Part shown: positions 48,047-58,434 of the stretch, one piece after another
Layout: each line of letters starts with the position of its first letter
Position numbering within the stretch: the stretch's first letter is position 1
Assembly (NCBI GenBank): GCA_037447655.1
Contig: JBBHKE010003555.1
Coordinates: forward strand, 62,001 to 126,000
Direction: 5' to 3'
DNA: 64,000 nt
DNA from: Zygnema cylindricum
Taxonomy: Eukaryota > Streptophyta > Zygnematophyceae > Zygnematales > Zygnemataceae
The notes under the pieces: model-generated
Databases searched by the model: none
The model's input: the letters and a program-made list of their open reading frames with translations, nothing else
What the model was told of the DNA's origin: nothing
Program-made: the position numbers and the translations under genes

Positions 48047-49207
48047 TCAGATCCTTATCTTCTTTGTATATTTGAAGGGGTCAAATGACTTCCCTTCATC
48101 CATGACAATTAAGTGTTTGACCAAAATGATATCTTTCTTTGCTAAGTCATAGACTCTATATCCCTTAACATCCTCATAATATCCCACAAAGTATCCTAGT
48201 TTTCCCTTTGCATCTAGTTTCCATTTTTTCCTATCCGTGTCAAGACTGTAAACTTGGCTACCAAATACTTTAAGGTGTGAGATATCTGGTTTCCTTCCAA
48301 CCCATCTCTCATAAGGTGTCACTCCCTTTATAGCTGAGGTAAGGACTCTATTCTTAATGTAGTTGGCAAAGTTCATTGCTTCTGCCCAAAATCTCTTTCC
48401 TATTTTCTTGTCGGCCAACATACTGCGTACACTATCTCCTAGTGTTCGATTCAACCTCTCAGCTACCCCATTTTGTTCCGGGTTATATGGTACAATTTTC
48501 AGGTGTTGCACTCCCTCATCTCTCAGATATTCCTTAAACTCGTTAGAGGTATATTCCCCCCCATTATCACTCCTTATCCTCTTAATGGGGGTTTCATGCA
48601 ACTTCTCACTCCAAGCTTTATATTCTTTGAAGTAAGTTGATGCTTCAGACTTTGTTTTCAGAAAGTAGACTCTACAGTATCTAGACCAATCATCAGTTAT
48701 GGTCATCATGAACCTCTTTCCTCCAACCGAAGGTACTTTTGAAGGTCCCCAAATATCTGTGTGGACCACAAGTCTGTGAGCCTTACCTTGAGCACAACCA
48801 CTACAATCATCCATCATTTCATTATCCCCAAACTGAATGCCATCTACTACCCCAAGCTTTTTCATTTCCCTCAACCTATCAAAATGCACATGCCCCAACC
48901 GCTTATGCCAAATCATCACCTTAGGAACACCAACATAGTAAGCATTCTTCTTTTCATTACTCAGGTTAAGCCTAAACATTCCTTGGCTACCCTTGTCTCC
49001 TGTGAAGTAAACTTCATTCCCATATTTAGCTGTAAAGACTCCCTTTCTGGTGAAGGTATCAAACTCTTTGTCATCTAACACAGACGTAGAGACAAGATTT
49101 TTACTCAGCTGTGGAATGTAAAGTACATCTGAGAATGTAAGTATAGAAGTCTTACCCTCCACTAAGACTTTAAGATCTACTGATTCCACTAGATCTGTAG
49201 TAACCAC
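48047..49207 (-). pseudogene. Element D integrase
   Basis: 386 codons. The zinc-binding GAG-pre-integrase module (WHKRLGHVHFDRL, CSGCAQGKAHR) is followed by the rve core with all three catalytic acids in place: TDDWSRY, SDNGGEY and NGVAERLNRT. It ends with the conserved VFGSQVYS and GYFVGYYED C-terminal landmarks. The N-terminal part also includes the end of the protease domain. Interrupted downstream by TGA. Confidence 0.9.
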
Positions 49208-49248
49208 TCTCCCATCCCCATACTCTATCTCTACAGTAGGAATCTTTC

Positions 49249-49752
49249 TTAGTTAGTGAAGACTTCTTTATCACGACACATATGCATGGATGCACTTGAG
49301 TCGATGATCCATCCTTCTTGTGGAGCTTCCCGAATTGCTCCAAGGGCACACTTCTGCCTTCGAGGGATCTCCTTCTCCTCCAGACTCTCGTCAAGAAGAA
49401 GCTCCCCATCCTCCTCACATGACTCATCCTCGGTTTCTCCTGACACTTTTGTAACCACAAGTGCTTTTTTCTTCCCTCCGCAAGAACCCCCTCCACGGTT
49501 CCCTTGGAGCCTTAGCTGTGATAGCTTGACACAATCTGCAATAAAGTGTCCCGACTTTTTGCAATAATGACAAAGACCCTTTGGGGGCCTTTGTCCCCCC
49601 GAATGATCTCTCTCCCCTCTATAAGGTTTCTTCCGGTCCTTCCCCCATCGGTCCCCTCCTGCTGCTAGAGCTTGAATGCTCTTTCCACCTCTCCTATCTT
49701 CATTGTGTTTTCCTACACAAGTATCATCCTGACTAATGTGTTCCATTTCCAT
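49249..49752 (-). pseudogene. Element D zinc knuckle and protease
   Basis: The nucleocapsid CCHC knuckle CHYCKKSGHFIADC is intact. The protease motif reads DSSAS where DSGAS is expected, so glycine is replaced. A one-base deletion in the FTKLRKIP region ends this frame at 49249 and shifts the rest into the integrase frame. Confidence 0.87.
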
Positions 49753-50444
49753 GAACTATCAGGCATTCCCTGTACTCGGTACACTATGTTTTCGAACTTA
49801 TCTGGTAATTTCATGATAAGGGTGTTAACTTTCATTTTCATTCTACCTGTCCACCCGGCACTTTCCATTTCCATATACAAACAAGAAAGATCTTTACAGT
49901 AATCTAACATCTTTCCTCATTTGTAAGTGTAACAGAATAGCTTTTGCTCAGCCAACTGGAGCTTCTGAATAGTTCCAGCTCTATAAATATTCAACAAACT
50001 CTCCCACAACTCCTCGGCCTTGTAAATGTCAAGATGAGGAGTGGCCAAACCTTGAGTGAGGTGCCTCAGAATCAAGTTCTTGGCAGCCATGTTTACATCC
50101 TCCCACATTTGAGTATCGTTCTCCACGGTCTTCTCGGTCGCCGCTCCCGACACTTTGACAATAGGAGTGAGGGGTGTCTCCTTCCCTTTCTCCTTTTCGG
50201 ACACACTGCTGTCCCCATCATCTAGCTCCTCCGCTGAGGCACCCGTTGTTGCAGAAAACCTTACTCCCCCAAATCCTGGTGGAGTTCCCGAAGGTGGACG
50301 TTTCACTTGTCCACTGACGATACCCCAGTATCGTTTCTCACACAAAGCTCCCATCATCATGGCTTCCCAATAAATGAACCCAGATCCATTAAAGGTGGGC
50401 ACCCTAGAGGGTGGGCCCATAACCTGGAATTCTGTGTCCTCCAT
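49713..50444 (-). pseudogene. Element D gag, N-terminal and capsid region
   Basis: ATG at 50442-50444 lies 20 nt inside the 5' LTR. The frame reads MEDTEFQ from the LTR, then VMGPP across the primer-binding site, then FNGSGFIYWEAMMMGALCEK. Capsid-like sequence RHLTQGLATPHLDIYKAEEL follows; a stop near 49917 and a frame change continue into 49713-49910 (LDYCKDLSCLYMEMESAGWT). Confidence 0.88.
50410..50424 (-). promoter_or_regulatory. Element D primer-binding site (half tRNA-iMet)
   Basis: Plus-strand GGTGGGCCCATAAC at 50410-50423, immediately next to the 5' LTR at 50425. Same position and sequence as in elements A, C, F and G; copies in B (43396-43409) and H (58421-58433) are variants. Confidence 0.85.
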
Positions 50445-51417
50445 TAGACTACAGAATACAGGAAGCCTCTAGATAGTATTTAACTAACCAACTTTAAGCC
50501 ACGACTACTGCTGCCCAAGAAGGCAAACTGACAATTTGAGTGCACCCCTATGCAGCCTGGACTCCCCTGAGTCCGTAGCAAAAAGAATCACTGAAAACGG
50601 CCAACCAGCCGAATAGTTATGAGTCGGCAAAGATGCCAAGTTTATACAAACTCTCAAAGAGAGAGAGGTTCCTATCTACCAAAATTCTCTAAGTCCTAAA
50701 TCCCTCTCACAAACCCTATCTATTGAATGACCCAATCGGATCACTGTAGAGTACAGAAAAGTACTATGGCCGATGAAATTTTTGTACGGCCCATGTACGG
50801 CAATGCCATTAAGTGGACGCGTGTCCACTTTTCACTTGTCCTTATGTTCGCCGGAATTCCTGCGACCAAATGTCATCCCTCCACGTGGCGCCACGTCACG
50901 CCACGTCCATAAACGCCAAAATTGACCATTCCGTGATCTCGGCATTGATGTACGCCGTCGGATCACATTCGATATTCCGCCGTCGAAAACAAATGTCCGA
51001 TTCATTTGTTTGCGTGCGAGATAATGTTCGCACTATATAATACTTGGTTCCATGTTCTTTCGTTCGTAATTCCATTAATTGAATTCATAGACGTAACATT
51101 GTTTAAGTAAATATCAAACCTAATGTATGCTAACGGACTTCTACGACAGACTGGTTAGAGCTAACGGCTAAGCCGCGCTTTGCCGGTCAGAGGTTCGAGT
51201 CCTGCCGGACTCAACCTTTTGTTGAGAGTTACATAAGTCACTCTTTAGCCCTGCCTGCTTAAGATAGGACAGCCATGGCTCAACCACCCTCTCTATCCCT
51301 CAGTGACTACGACAAGTATGGTGGGAAGAGAGAGGAGGCGGAGGCAGGCTGTCCACCTTTTCTATTTGTACTAAGTTCACACCTAGAAAATACCATATAA
51401 AAATAATAATTTCAACA
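50425..51417 (-). repeat. Element D 5' LTR
   Basis: 993 bp, very similar to 45125-46128, the best LTR match in the window apart from element E. It contains the tRNA-like module at about 51137-51220 (A-box-like 51152-51161, B box 51192-51202, T4 at 51217-51220). Confidence 0.88.
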
Positions 51418-51672
51418 AGAGGTGTTTCCTTCTCTTTCCCCTTTTCGTACACATTGTTGTCCCCATTATATGCCTCTTGTGCTGCAGCAGATGCTGCTGC
51501 AGAAAACCTTATTCCACCAAACCTTGGTGGAGTTCCCTGAGGTGGACATTTCACTTGTCCACTGATAATACCCCAATATCGTTTTTTGCACAAAGCCCCT
51601 GTCATCATGGTTTCCCATTAGAAGAACCCACATCCATTGAAGATGGGCACCCTAGTGGGTGGGCCCATAACC
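51418..51672 (-). pseudogene. Element C gag start and primer-binding site
   Basis: The continuation of element C after insertion of D. The minus-strand frame from the LTR edge reads MEDIELQVMGPPTRV, then capsid-type sequence with a stop at the FYWE position. Primer site GGTGGGCCCATAAC at 51658-51671. Confidence 0.8.
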
Positions 51673-52231
51673 TGCAATTCAATGTCCTCCATTGGATTAC
51701 AGAATTCAGGAAGCCTCTAGGTAGTTTTTAACTTACCCACTTTCAACCACAACCACTGCTACCCAAGCAAACAAGTTGACAATTTGACTGCACCTAGTGC
51801 AGTCTGGACTCCCCTGAGTTCGTAGCAAAAGGAATCACTGAAAACTACCTACCAGCCGATAAGTTATGAGGTGGCAAAGATGCCAATTTATACAAATTCT
51901 CAAAGATTGAGGTGGTTGTCTACTGAAAAATTGCTAAGTCTTAATCCCCTCTCACAACCCCTATCTATTGCAGTACGATCAAATCAAATAACTGTACAGT
52001 ACAGAAAGGTATTAAGGCCGATGTCATTTTTGTACGGCTTGTGTACGACAAGAAGATTGAGTGGACGCGTGTCCACATTTTACTCGTCCTAGTGTTCCTT
52101 AGAATTCTGTCGACCAAAAGTTATCTCTTCACGTGCCGCCAGGTCATGCCACGTCGAAAAACCGCCAAGTTGACCATTCTACAATCTCGACGGCGATATG
52201 TGTCGTTGGATTAAAACCGACATCTTATGTT
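51673..52231 (-). repeat. Element C 5' LTR, truncated by element E
   Basis: 559 bp of a D-type LTR starting TGCAATTC and containing the conserved GACTCCCCTGAGTT block. It is cut at 52231 where element E begins. The remaining roughly 440 bp, including the expected tRNA-like module, is not found on the other side of E. Confidence 0.75.
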
Positions 52232-53529
52232 TGTTGTTTTGAAATGTTAATTTCGTGCGTACGCGACATTTTGTGCGCACGCGACGTTTCGTGCGTATGT
52301 TATTACCGGAAGTAATGTGGTTATACAAATGGAGGTTCGAATGGATTTGTGGATTGGGGCAGTAAATATATGAGTAAAATTAAAGGGACCTGATGGAGTA
52401 ATTGAGTGGCTCGGAATGCGTTAAGAAATGGACGGCGGATTGCGACGCGATCCGACGTAAAATATTCGAAGAGATTGAAATGGTACGTCGCACGTACGAA
52501 ACATAATGCAACAGGTGGCATTTATGGAAAAGGACGCGACGGTACAAAGAATCCTATTTTACAAGAGTACTTAAAATTGGTAGGCGTAATTTATGGCGAA
52601 GTACGTAATTGAGGTACGGACAAATTTGGATGGTTTGACGTCGATTCGTCAAGTGGAATTTGGGATCGCGTGGCGCGACATCGAGGGTGCCGAACAAGAG
52701 CGACGGACGGCGGACAAAGGCCGCCGGTATTTTTCAAGTAATGGTGACGCGAAATCGCGTCAATCACACAATATCTATTTTTGGAAGGCTCGGATTGTTT
52801 TACGAGATTCGTGGAGTCTTGTTGACTTACACGCAATGACTCAGCATACGATTTTGTTGTCGGTGTAAATATTTGGTAAAACATTGTTTTGTCTTTTTGT
52901 GAATTAGTTATTAGTGTACTTTTACTCATTTTGACATACCTTGAAGTATTCGGGTATGTTAACATTAATTGAGGTAGCTGGTAGATAGCGTACGGCTGGT
53001 ATGCTAGTGAGCTCTAGTTTATATTTGTAGGACTTAGTCATTTTAAGACATAGAAACTTTCTATACCAAAAACTGTTTATGGTGTTTTTGGTAATTTTAT
53101 CTGAGTAATGCTCTCAGATCTGTTGGCACAATTAACTGAAATTTTGCATGTGTGTTCCTCCCTGTATTGTTTACATTGTTACAGATTTGTAGGCCTATTG
53201 TGTGATTTTTCTGTGTTTTACTTCATTGTGAAGTTGGTCGGTTTTATCAAAGTTCTGGTAGACTGATTTTCTGCAACTTTGACCAGACGATGTGATCACC
53301 CTGTTTTTTATTTTTGTCTCAAACTTTGACCAGACGATGTGATCACTCTGTTTTTTATTTTTGTCTCAAACTTTGTCAGGTTATTTTTTAGCCTAGAAAC
53401 TGTCTATGTTTGTAGTTTCAGCTTGTTTTGATATTTCTGTAGAATTCTGTGTATATTCAAAGTAGTCTGTTTTTGGGTAGTCTGTGGTGCTTCTGAGGGT
53501 AAATCCATGGCTGAAAATGGCTATGGACA
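52232..53529 (+). repeat. Element E 5' LTR (right boundary inferred)
   Basis: The start is fixed by comparison with 55277. The end is placed at GGACA just before the half-tRNA-iMet primer site (53534-53546, GTTATGGGCCCAC), giving about 1298 bp. An 18-bp motif of the type TTTCGTGCGTACGCGACA is repeated nearly three times at about 52251-52300. A 91-codon frame at 52593-52868 lies in the LTR and is unrecognised. Confidence 0.65.
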
Positions 53530-54601
53530 ACTTGTTATGGGCCCACGCCCATGGCTACCCATATTGGATGAATCGTATTTACCCATATTTGATGGAACTG
53601 AATATTATTGTTGGAGGAGTATTATGGAGAGCTACTTCAAGTTGAGGGAGCTTATGGATGTGGTGGATGGGACATGTGTCGAAACATCGGCTGAATGGGA
53701 GGAGAAAAACCTCGAGTGCTTGAGGATTATCAAGCTATCTTTGACTAAGGAATTTGTAATGATGTACCTTGATGTGAAGAGTGCAGCTGAATTATGGAAG
53801 TGTTTAGAATGCACTTATCAAAAAACTTCTGTGTATCACTGGATGATTAGTGCATCAAAAATATTTGAGCATGAGTATGTTGGAGGTAGCATGTTGAAAT
53901 ATTGCCTTGGTTTGCAAAGATTGTTTGCAAAAAATGATATTGCAGGAGGAAATTTTACAAATGTTCAAAAGGCTCTCATGTTAATGAAAGGATTACCTAA
54001 GGAATATAGGTGTGCGTTTGATAGATTAAACCAAGTTGATAAAAAGGATTGGAACTTACGATCAGCAATCAGATGTGTTTTGGATGTAGAAGATGATAAA
54101 GAGGCTTTAAAAGATAGGGGGAATTTTGAAGGTGTTAGATCACAGTTTCAGAAAAATAGAAAAAGTTGCAAATCAGAAAATTGTTTTTACTGTAATAATT
54201 TAGGACATACTTTTAGAGTATGTCCATTATATAAAAGTGCACGTGTCATAGGGAATTTCAGAAACGAATGGGATGACAATCGAGTTCGACCCCCTACACG
54301 AAGGGATACACTTCCAGTCCATGAATTTGTATACTTACCGACTGTTATTTTTCGAAATATTGAAAATGAGGAAGGAAGGGAAACATTTGTTGTCACCGAA
54401 AATAGAGTGGAGAAAGCAGTGCCCGAAAAGGATTTGGTTTCTGTCAATTTTTCCGATGACAGATTGGTGAGTGATAAATATTTACAAGAGGAAGAGGTTA
54501 TTGAAGTGAGAATAGTTGGAGGAGGTGAAGGTCATTTGGAAGTGGAAACTAAAGTTAATTTGCATGAGGAGATTACTGTACATAGAGAGAGAGAGAGATG
54601 A
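53507..54601 (+). CDS. Element E gag (364 aa)
   Basis: Intact Copia-type gag. It starts MAENGYGQLVMGPRPWLPI, with VMGP encoded by the primer-binding site, so the start codon is inside the LTR. FDGTEYYCWRSIMESYF resembles the Copia gag N-terminal motif, and the UBN2-like capsid region follows (AAELWKCLECTYQKT, YVGGSMLKYCLGLQRLF, LMLMKGLPKEYRCAFDRL). A CCHC zinc knuckle CFYCNNLGHTFRVC lies at about residue 226. The role would be packaging RNA in virus-like particles while borrowing enzymes from autonomous elements. The stop overlaps the next ATG (ATGA) just after a GA-repeat. Confidence 0.85.
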   Translation: MAENGYGQLVMGPRPWLPILDESYLPIFDGTEYYCWRSIMESYFKLRELMDVVDGTCVETSAEWEEKNLECLRIIKLSLTKEFVMMYLDVKSAAELWKCLECTYQKTSVYHWMISASKIFEHEYVGGSMLKYCLGLQRLFAKNDIAGGNFTNVQKALMLMKGLPKEYRCAFDRLNQVDKKDWNLRSAIRCVLDVEDDKEALKDRGNFEGVRSQFQKNRKSCKSENCFYCNNLGHTFRVCPLYKSARVIGNFRNEWDDNRVRPPTRRDTLPVHEFVYLPTVIFRNIENEEGRETFVVTENRVEKAVPEKDLVSVNFSDDRLVSDKYLQEEEVIEVRIVGGGEGHLEVETKVNLHEEITVHRERER

Positions 54602-54828
54602 AAGGTGTTCAGAAAATTGGAATAAAAGAGAAATGTCATGATAGTGGGAAAGAAAATAAAATAACAAAAATTAGAAAAATCAGAAAAGAAAATTGTGATA
54701 AAGGTATAAATTCTGACAAGACATCAAACTGCAGTAAGAGAACAAAGAAAAGATGCAGATATCAAAAGACCAACCATAGAAGAAAACATTTGCAAAAGGT
54801 GATCAAGAGAAAACATCGTGAAAAATAA
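54598..54828 (+). CDS. Basic small ORF following element E gag
   Basis: 76 codons, extremely rich in Lys and Arg (KKRCRYQKTNHRRKHLQK) with no known domain. Its ATG overlaps the gag stop in ATGA, directly after a short GA microsatellite. Either it is a separate frame reached by reinitiation, or it is the original gag C-terminus put out of frame by slippage in the repeat. The basic composition would suit nucleic-acid binding; this is inference. Confidence 0.4.
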   Translation: MKGVQKIGIKEKCHDSGKENKITKIRKIRKENCDKGINSDKTSNCSKRTKKRCRYQKTNHRRKHLQKVIKRKHREK

Positions 54829-55276
54829 ATTTATGGAGGATTTTATTTGGGAACATGAATTTAGGGAAAGTTTTCATCTTTAAGGATTTATATGACATGT
54901 ATGTCTTATGAAGGTAGTCACTTTTGACATTCGCCAGCCTGGTAAGATTCGGATTTGGCATTTGAATTTTGAAATTAGATTGAAAATATCTTCTTATATA
55001 TGTTTGAAGACCTAAAAGGAGGAAAGAAAAATAATGGCGTAGTCGAGAAAGACGTATTTGGAAGGAGGGAGTGGAAGCAATGGTGTGTTTTGGAAAGACG
55101 AATTTCAGCAGACATGGCTGGAGGCAGCAGGAACACTGGTGACGTCAGCGGAAGCAGTGGTGACGTTTGAACGAAGAGAAAAAAAAAGGAGAAATTTGGA
55201 GTTACGGAAAGGTACGGTTACATTTAATACGTTGCATACTTTATTATGGGTGCACGAAACTAAAATTTCGGGGGAG

Positions 55277-55480
55277 TGTTGTTTTGAAATGTTAGTTTCG
55301 TGCGTACGCGACATTTTGTGCGCACGCGACGTTTCGTGCGTATGTTATTACCGGAAGTAATGTGGTTATACAAATGGAGGTTCGAATGGATTTGTGGATT
55401 GGGGCAGTAAATATATGAGTAAAATTAAAGGGACCTGATGGAGTAATTGAGTGGCTCGGAATGCGTTAAGAAATGGACGG
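55277..55480 (+). repeat. Element E 3' LTR, truncated
   Basis: 204 bp almost identical to 52232-52437 (one clear difference, A to G, near its start). It ends abruptly at 55480 and is followed directly by the first 33 bases of a D-type Copia LTR and then the assembly gap. Confidence 0.8.
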
Positions 55481-55523
55481 TGCAATTCTATGTCCTCCAT
55501 TGGACCACAGAATNNNNNNNNNN
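55481..55523. other. LTR start fragment followed by assembly gap
   Basis: TGCAATTCTATGTCC and onward to 55513 is the beginning of a D/C-type Copia LTR. Ns occupy 55514-55523. Everything to the right should be treated as joined by scaffolding; the gap length is probably nominal. Confidence 0.85.
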
Positions 55524-55654
55524 TCCCCTCGTTTAAGTCTCTAAGAAAAACGATAGCTGACTTCCCTCAGAAGAGAAATGTTTCCACTTCAACCAATCTT
55601 AAAAACAGACGGTCCCACCGTCAATAAAATACCTTAGAGGGTGGGCCCATAACC

Positions 55655-56697
55655 TGTAACTCTGAGACGTCCATAAGTCCTCAGAGTGGACAGCTTCCAA
55701 GAAGCCTCTAGGATAACCCTGACCCCTTTGTGTTTCAGCAAAAATAACTGCCACCTTGGCAGACAAAAACTCTAACCAACTTCACCCTTGTGAAGAAAAG
55801 ACTCCCTTGAGTCGATAGCAAAAAGAATCTCTGAATTTGCTCCCCCAAGCAGTAAGTTATGGAGGGTCAAAGTTGACCTTTTGTACAGAAGCTCCTGGGA
55901 GAGAGGATCTTATCTCCTAATATTTCTTAGTCCTATCTATCTCACAGACTCTATCTACTGATGTACGGAACCAATCAGATTTCTCCTCCGTACACAAAAG
56001 TACAGTCGCCGGTGTACTTTATGTACGGAAATTGTACAACATGGCCTAAATGTCGACACGTGGTATGTCCGGATTCGCTCCCGTAATCCTCGAAGATGCC
56101 GCGATCCAATGTGATTCCGCCACGTGTCATCCGATGTGGCGATGCGCACAAACCGCCGAATTCTTTTTCCGAGATCTCGGCACTAATTCTGGCAGTCCGA
56201 TTAAATTCACATTTGATCGGAGCCATAATAAATACATGCGCGGTATTTGTTTCGCTTACGAAATCAATGCGCGGTATTGATTTGTTATCCGTACCGCAAT
56301 TCGTACTTTTTACACTACCGGTTCTATGTATCTCGTAAACAATTATAGTTAAATGATTTATCTTACGTATTAATGTTTAATTTATTATCAAACTATATAG
56401 TACGTAACACTACTTCAAGACTTAACGGCTAAGGTTACCGGCTACCTGCAGCTTGCCGTCCGGCTAGAACCAGGTTCAAATCTTGTGGCCGCCGCATATA
56501 TTTTTACTTAATAAACCCCAAATATATATTTCCCGTAAACCTCTGGATAGCCTAGGTAGCCATGGCTCTAGCTTCCTCTCCAATTTCTCAGTGACTGCGA
56601 CAAGTTTGAGAGTTAGAGAGAGAAGTTAGAGGTAGACTGCCTTGGCTTCTTTCATATTTCTGACCTAGAAAATACTTTAAAAACAATTTATTTCTAC
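55655..56697 (-). repeat. LTR F (A-related Copia LTR)
   Basis: About 1043 bp, TGTAACTC to TTTCTAC. Left of it (55640-55653) is the primer site GGTGGGCCCATAAC with a gag start reading MDVSELQVMGPPSKV, so this is the 5' LTR of an element whose body is lost in the gap. A tRNA-like module lies at about 56410-56505 (B-box-like AGGTTCAAATCT and a T5 run at about 56501-56505). The right flank lies in the gag of G. Confidence 0.8.
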
Positions 56698-57728
56698 TGA
56701 AGATGGGTACCATAGAAGGTGGGCCCATAACTTGGAATTCTGTGTCCTCCATTGGACTACAGAATTAAAAAAGCCTCTAGATAGTTACTAACTAACCCAC
56801 TTTCAATGGCAACCACTACTACTTAAGCAAATAATTTGACAATTTGACTGCACCCTTATGCAGCGTGGACTCCCTTGAGTTTGTAGAAAAATGAATCTCT
56901 GAAAATGCCCGACCAGGCGATAAGTTATGAGGCTGTAAAAATTTCAATTTGTACAAACTCTCAAAGGGAGAGGTGACTACCTACCAAAATTTTCTAAGTC
57001 CTGATTCCCTCTAATAACTTCTATCTACTGAAGTACAGACCAATCATATTATTGTACCGTACCAAAAAGTACTACTGCCGGTGTACCTTTTGTACTGCCT
57101 ATGTACAATAAGGCTATTAAGCGGACGCGTGTCCTCTTTTCACTCGTCCGTACGTTCCTCGGAATTTCCACGACCGAATGTTGGCTTCCCACGTGGCTCT
57201 AGGTCATGCCACGTCACAAAACGCCAAAGTGACCTTTTCGGGATCTCGACGAAGACGTATGTCGTTAGTTAAGAACCAGCATTAAATATTGTCTGTCGAA
57301 ACAAATGTTAGATTTATTTGTTTCGTGCCGGATCCAGTCCGCAATGAATTTAACCTGTTCTATAATGTTACATTTACATTTCCGTTAATTAGTTTAGGGG
57401 ACGTAACATACTTTAAATATGAATCACACCCTATATACTCTAGCGAACATCTACGACAGATTGGTTAGAGCGGACGGCTACGCCACGCTTTGCCGGTCGA
57501 GGGTTTGAGTCCTGGTGGACTCAACCTTTTTGTAGAGAGTGACTTAAGGTCACTCTCTAACCCTGTCTATTGAGCTGAGGCAGCCATGGCTCCATCACTC
57601 TCTCTCTCTTTCAGTGACTACAGCAAGTATAGGGGTGAGAGAGAAGAGATGAAGACAAATTGCCTGCATGTTTTTTTTTCCGCTAATATATTAGGACCTA
57701 GAAAATACCCAAAACTATTTATTTCAAT
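56698..57728 (-). repeat. LTR G with gag start of its element
   Basis: 56698-56732 is the first part of a gag gene with primer site (GGTGGGCCCATAAC, 56718-56731), reading MEDTEFQVMGPPSMV from inside the LTR. The LTR runs from TGGAATTC at 56733 to about 57728. It holds the most tRNA-like version of the D-family module: TTGGTTAGAG (57461-57470), GCTTTGCC, B box GGGTTTGAGTCC (57501-57512), T5 at 57527-57531. Confidence 0.78.
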
Positions 57729-58434
57729 AGAAGATTGTCTACTTTGCGTGTTGTTGAGTTTATTAATCAGATTTTGACTTTGGTTAAAGTGATTCCTGTT
57801 TGGATTAAAGTGATTGTTGTTCTGATTAAATTGTGTTTTTCTTTCAAAGTCTATCGTGAAGGCTTTTACCTTGCTCTCTCTATTAAGGATTTAAGTGTTA
57901 AACTCTTCTTCTTATATGAGAACATAAGCTAAGTGAAATGACTAGCTAGCCTTATCAAGACTTTCAAATGAACAGACACACGTTTCATGGTACTAGAAAG
58001 ACCTTTGATAAGTAAAGTTTCTTGCTCAAACTCCGAAAATGTACCACTAGCAAACGAATTTGCATCAATGAGTGCACGAAAGTTGTCACAATACTAGACC
58101 ATATTTCCCCTCGTATATTTGTATTCCCGAATTTGTCCATCCCATAAGAGCTCCTTTTGGAGGTTTACTTTTTCGAATGCAGATTTTAGTGATGTCCAAA
58201 TTACGCTCGTTTTTTTTTTTTCAGTCGAGACATGACTAGATTTTCATAGATACAAAGAATTAGATTGTTTTGATCTATTGAATTATTCTTTGCGTAACTC
58301 AAATCCGTTTCATTAAGGGAGCCATCTAAGACCTCAATAAGTCAGCAATTTTAAAAGATGATTCAACCATTGCCGCCTAGTTTGCATACTTTTGGCCATT
58401 GAAGATGGGAATTCTTAACAAAAGGCCCATAACG
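57729..58434 (-). pseudogene. Element H gag fragment
   Basis: The minus strand translates in part to capsid-like Copia gag sequence (REYKYTRGNMV, YCDNFRALIDANSFASGTFS, ETLLIKGLSSTMKRVSVHL), with stops. Near the LTR it reads VDQHVMGLL and PIFNG, the diverged primer-site segment (plus-strand AAAGGCCCATAAC at 58421-58433). A remnant of a more divergent subfamily. Confidence 0.65.

Larger units (their letters stand above)
45125..51417 (-). mobile_element. Ty1/Copia LTR retrotransposon D (6.3 kb, best preserved)
   Basis: LTRs at 45125-46128 and 50425-51417, perfect 5-bp target duplication AGAGG (45120-45124 and 51418-51422). Minus-strand gag-pol is in Copia order with long open stretches, broken by a handful of point lesions: a stop near 47010, two stops between 47881 and 48047, a one-base deletion near 49248, and breaks in gag. 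It is inserted in gag of element C. The primer-binding site is at 50410-50424. Confidence 0.93.
52232..55480 (+). mobile_element. Gag-only LTR retrotransposon E (non-autonomous)
   Basis: The only plus-strand LTR element. A 5' LTR starts TGTTGTTTTG at 52232; an almost identical sequence starts at 55277 after a polypurine tract (ttcgggggag), but that 3' LTR is cut after 204 bp at 55480. The interior encodes gag and a basic tail but no protease, integrase or RT, matching the plant TR-GAG class. The near-identity of the LTR starts indicates a recent insertion. Confidence 0.85.

Noticed and set aside
52333-52345. B-box-like GGTTCGAATGG in the element E LTR as another tRNA-like module
   Set aside because: No A box at the right distance and no T run nearby; a single word is not enough.
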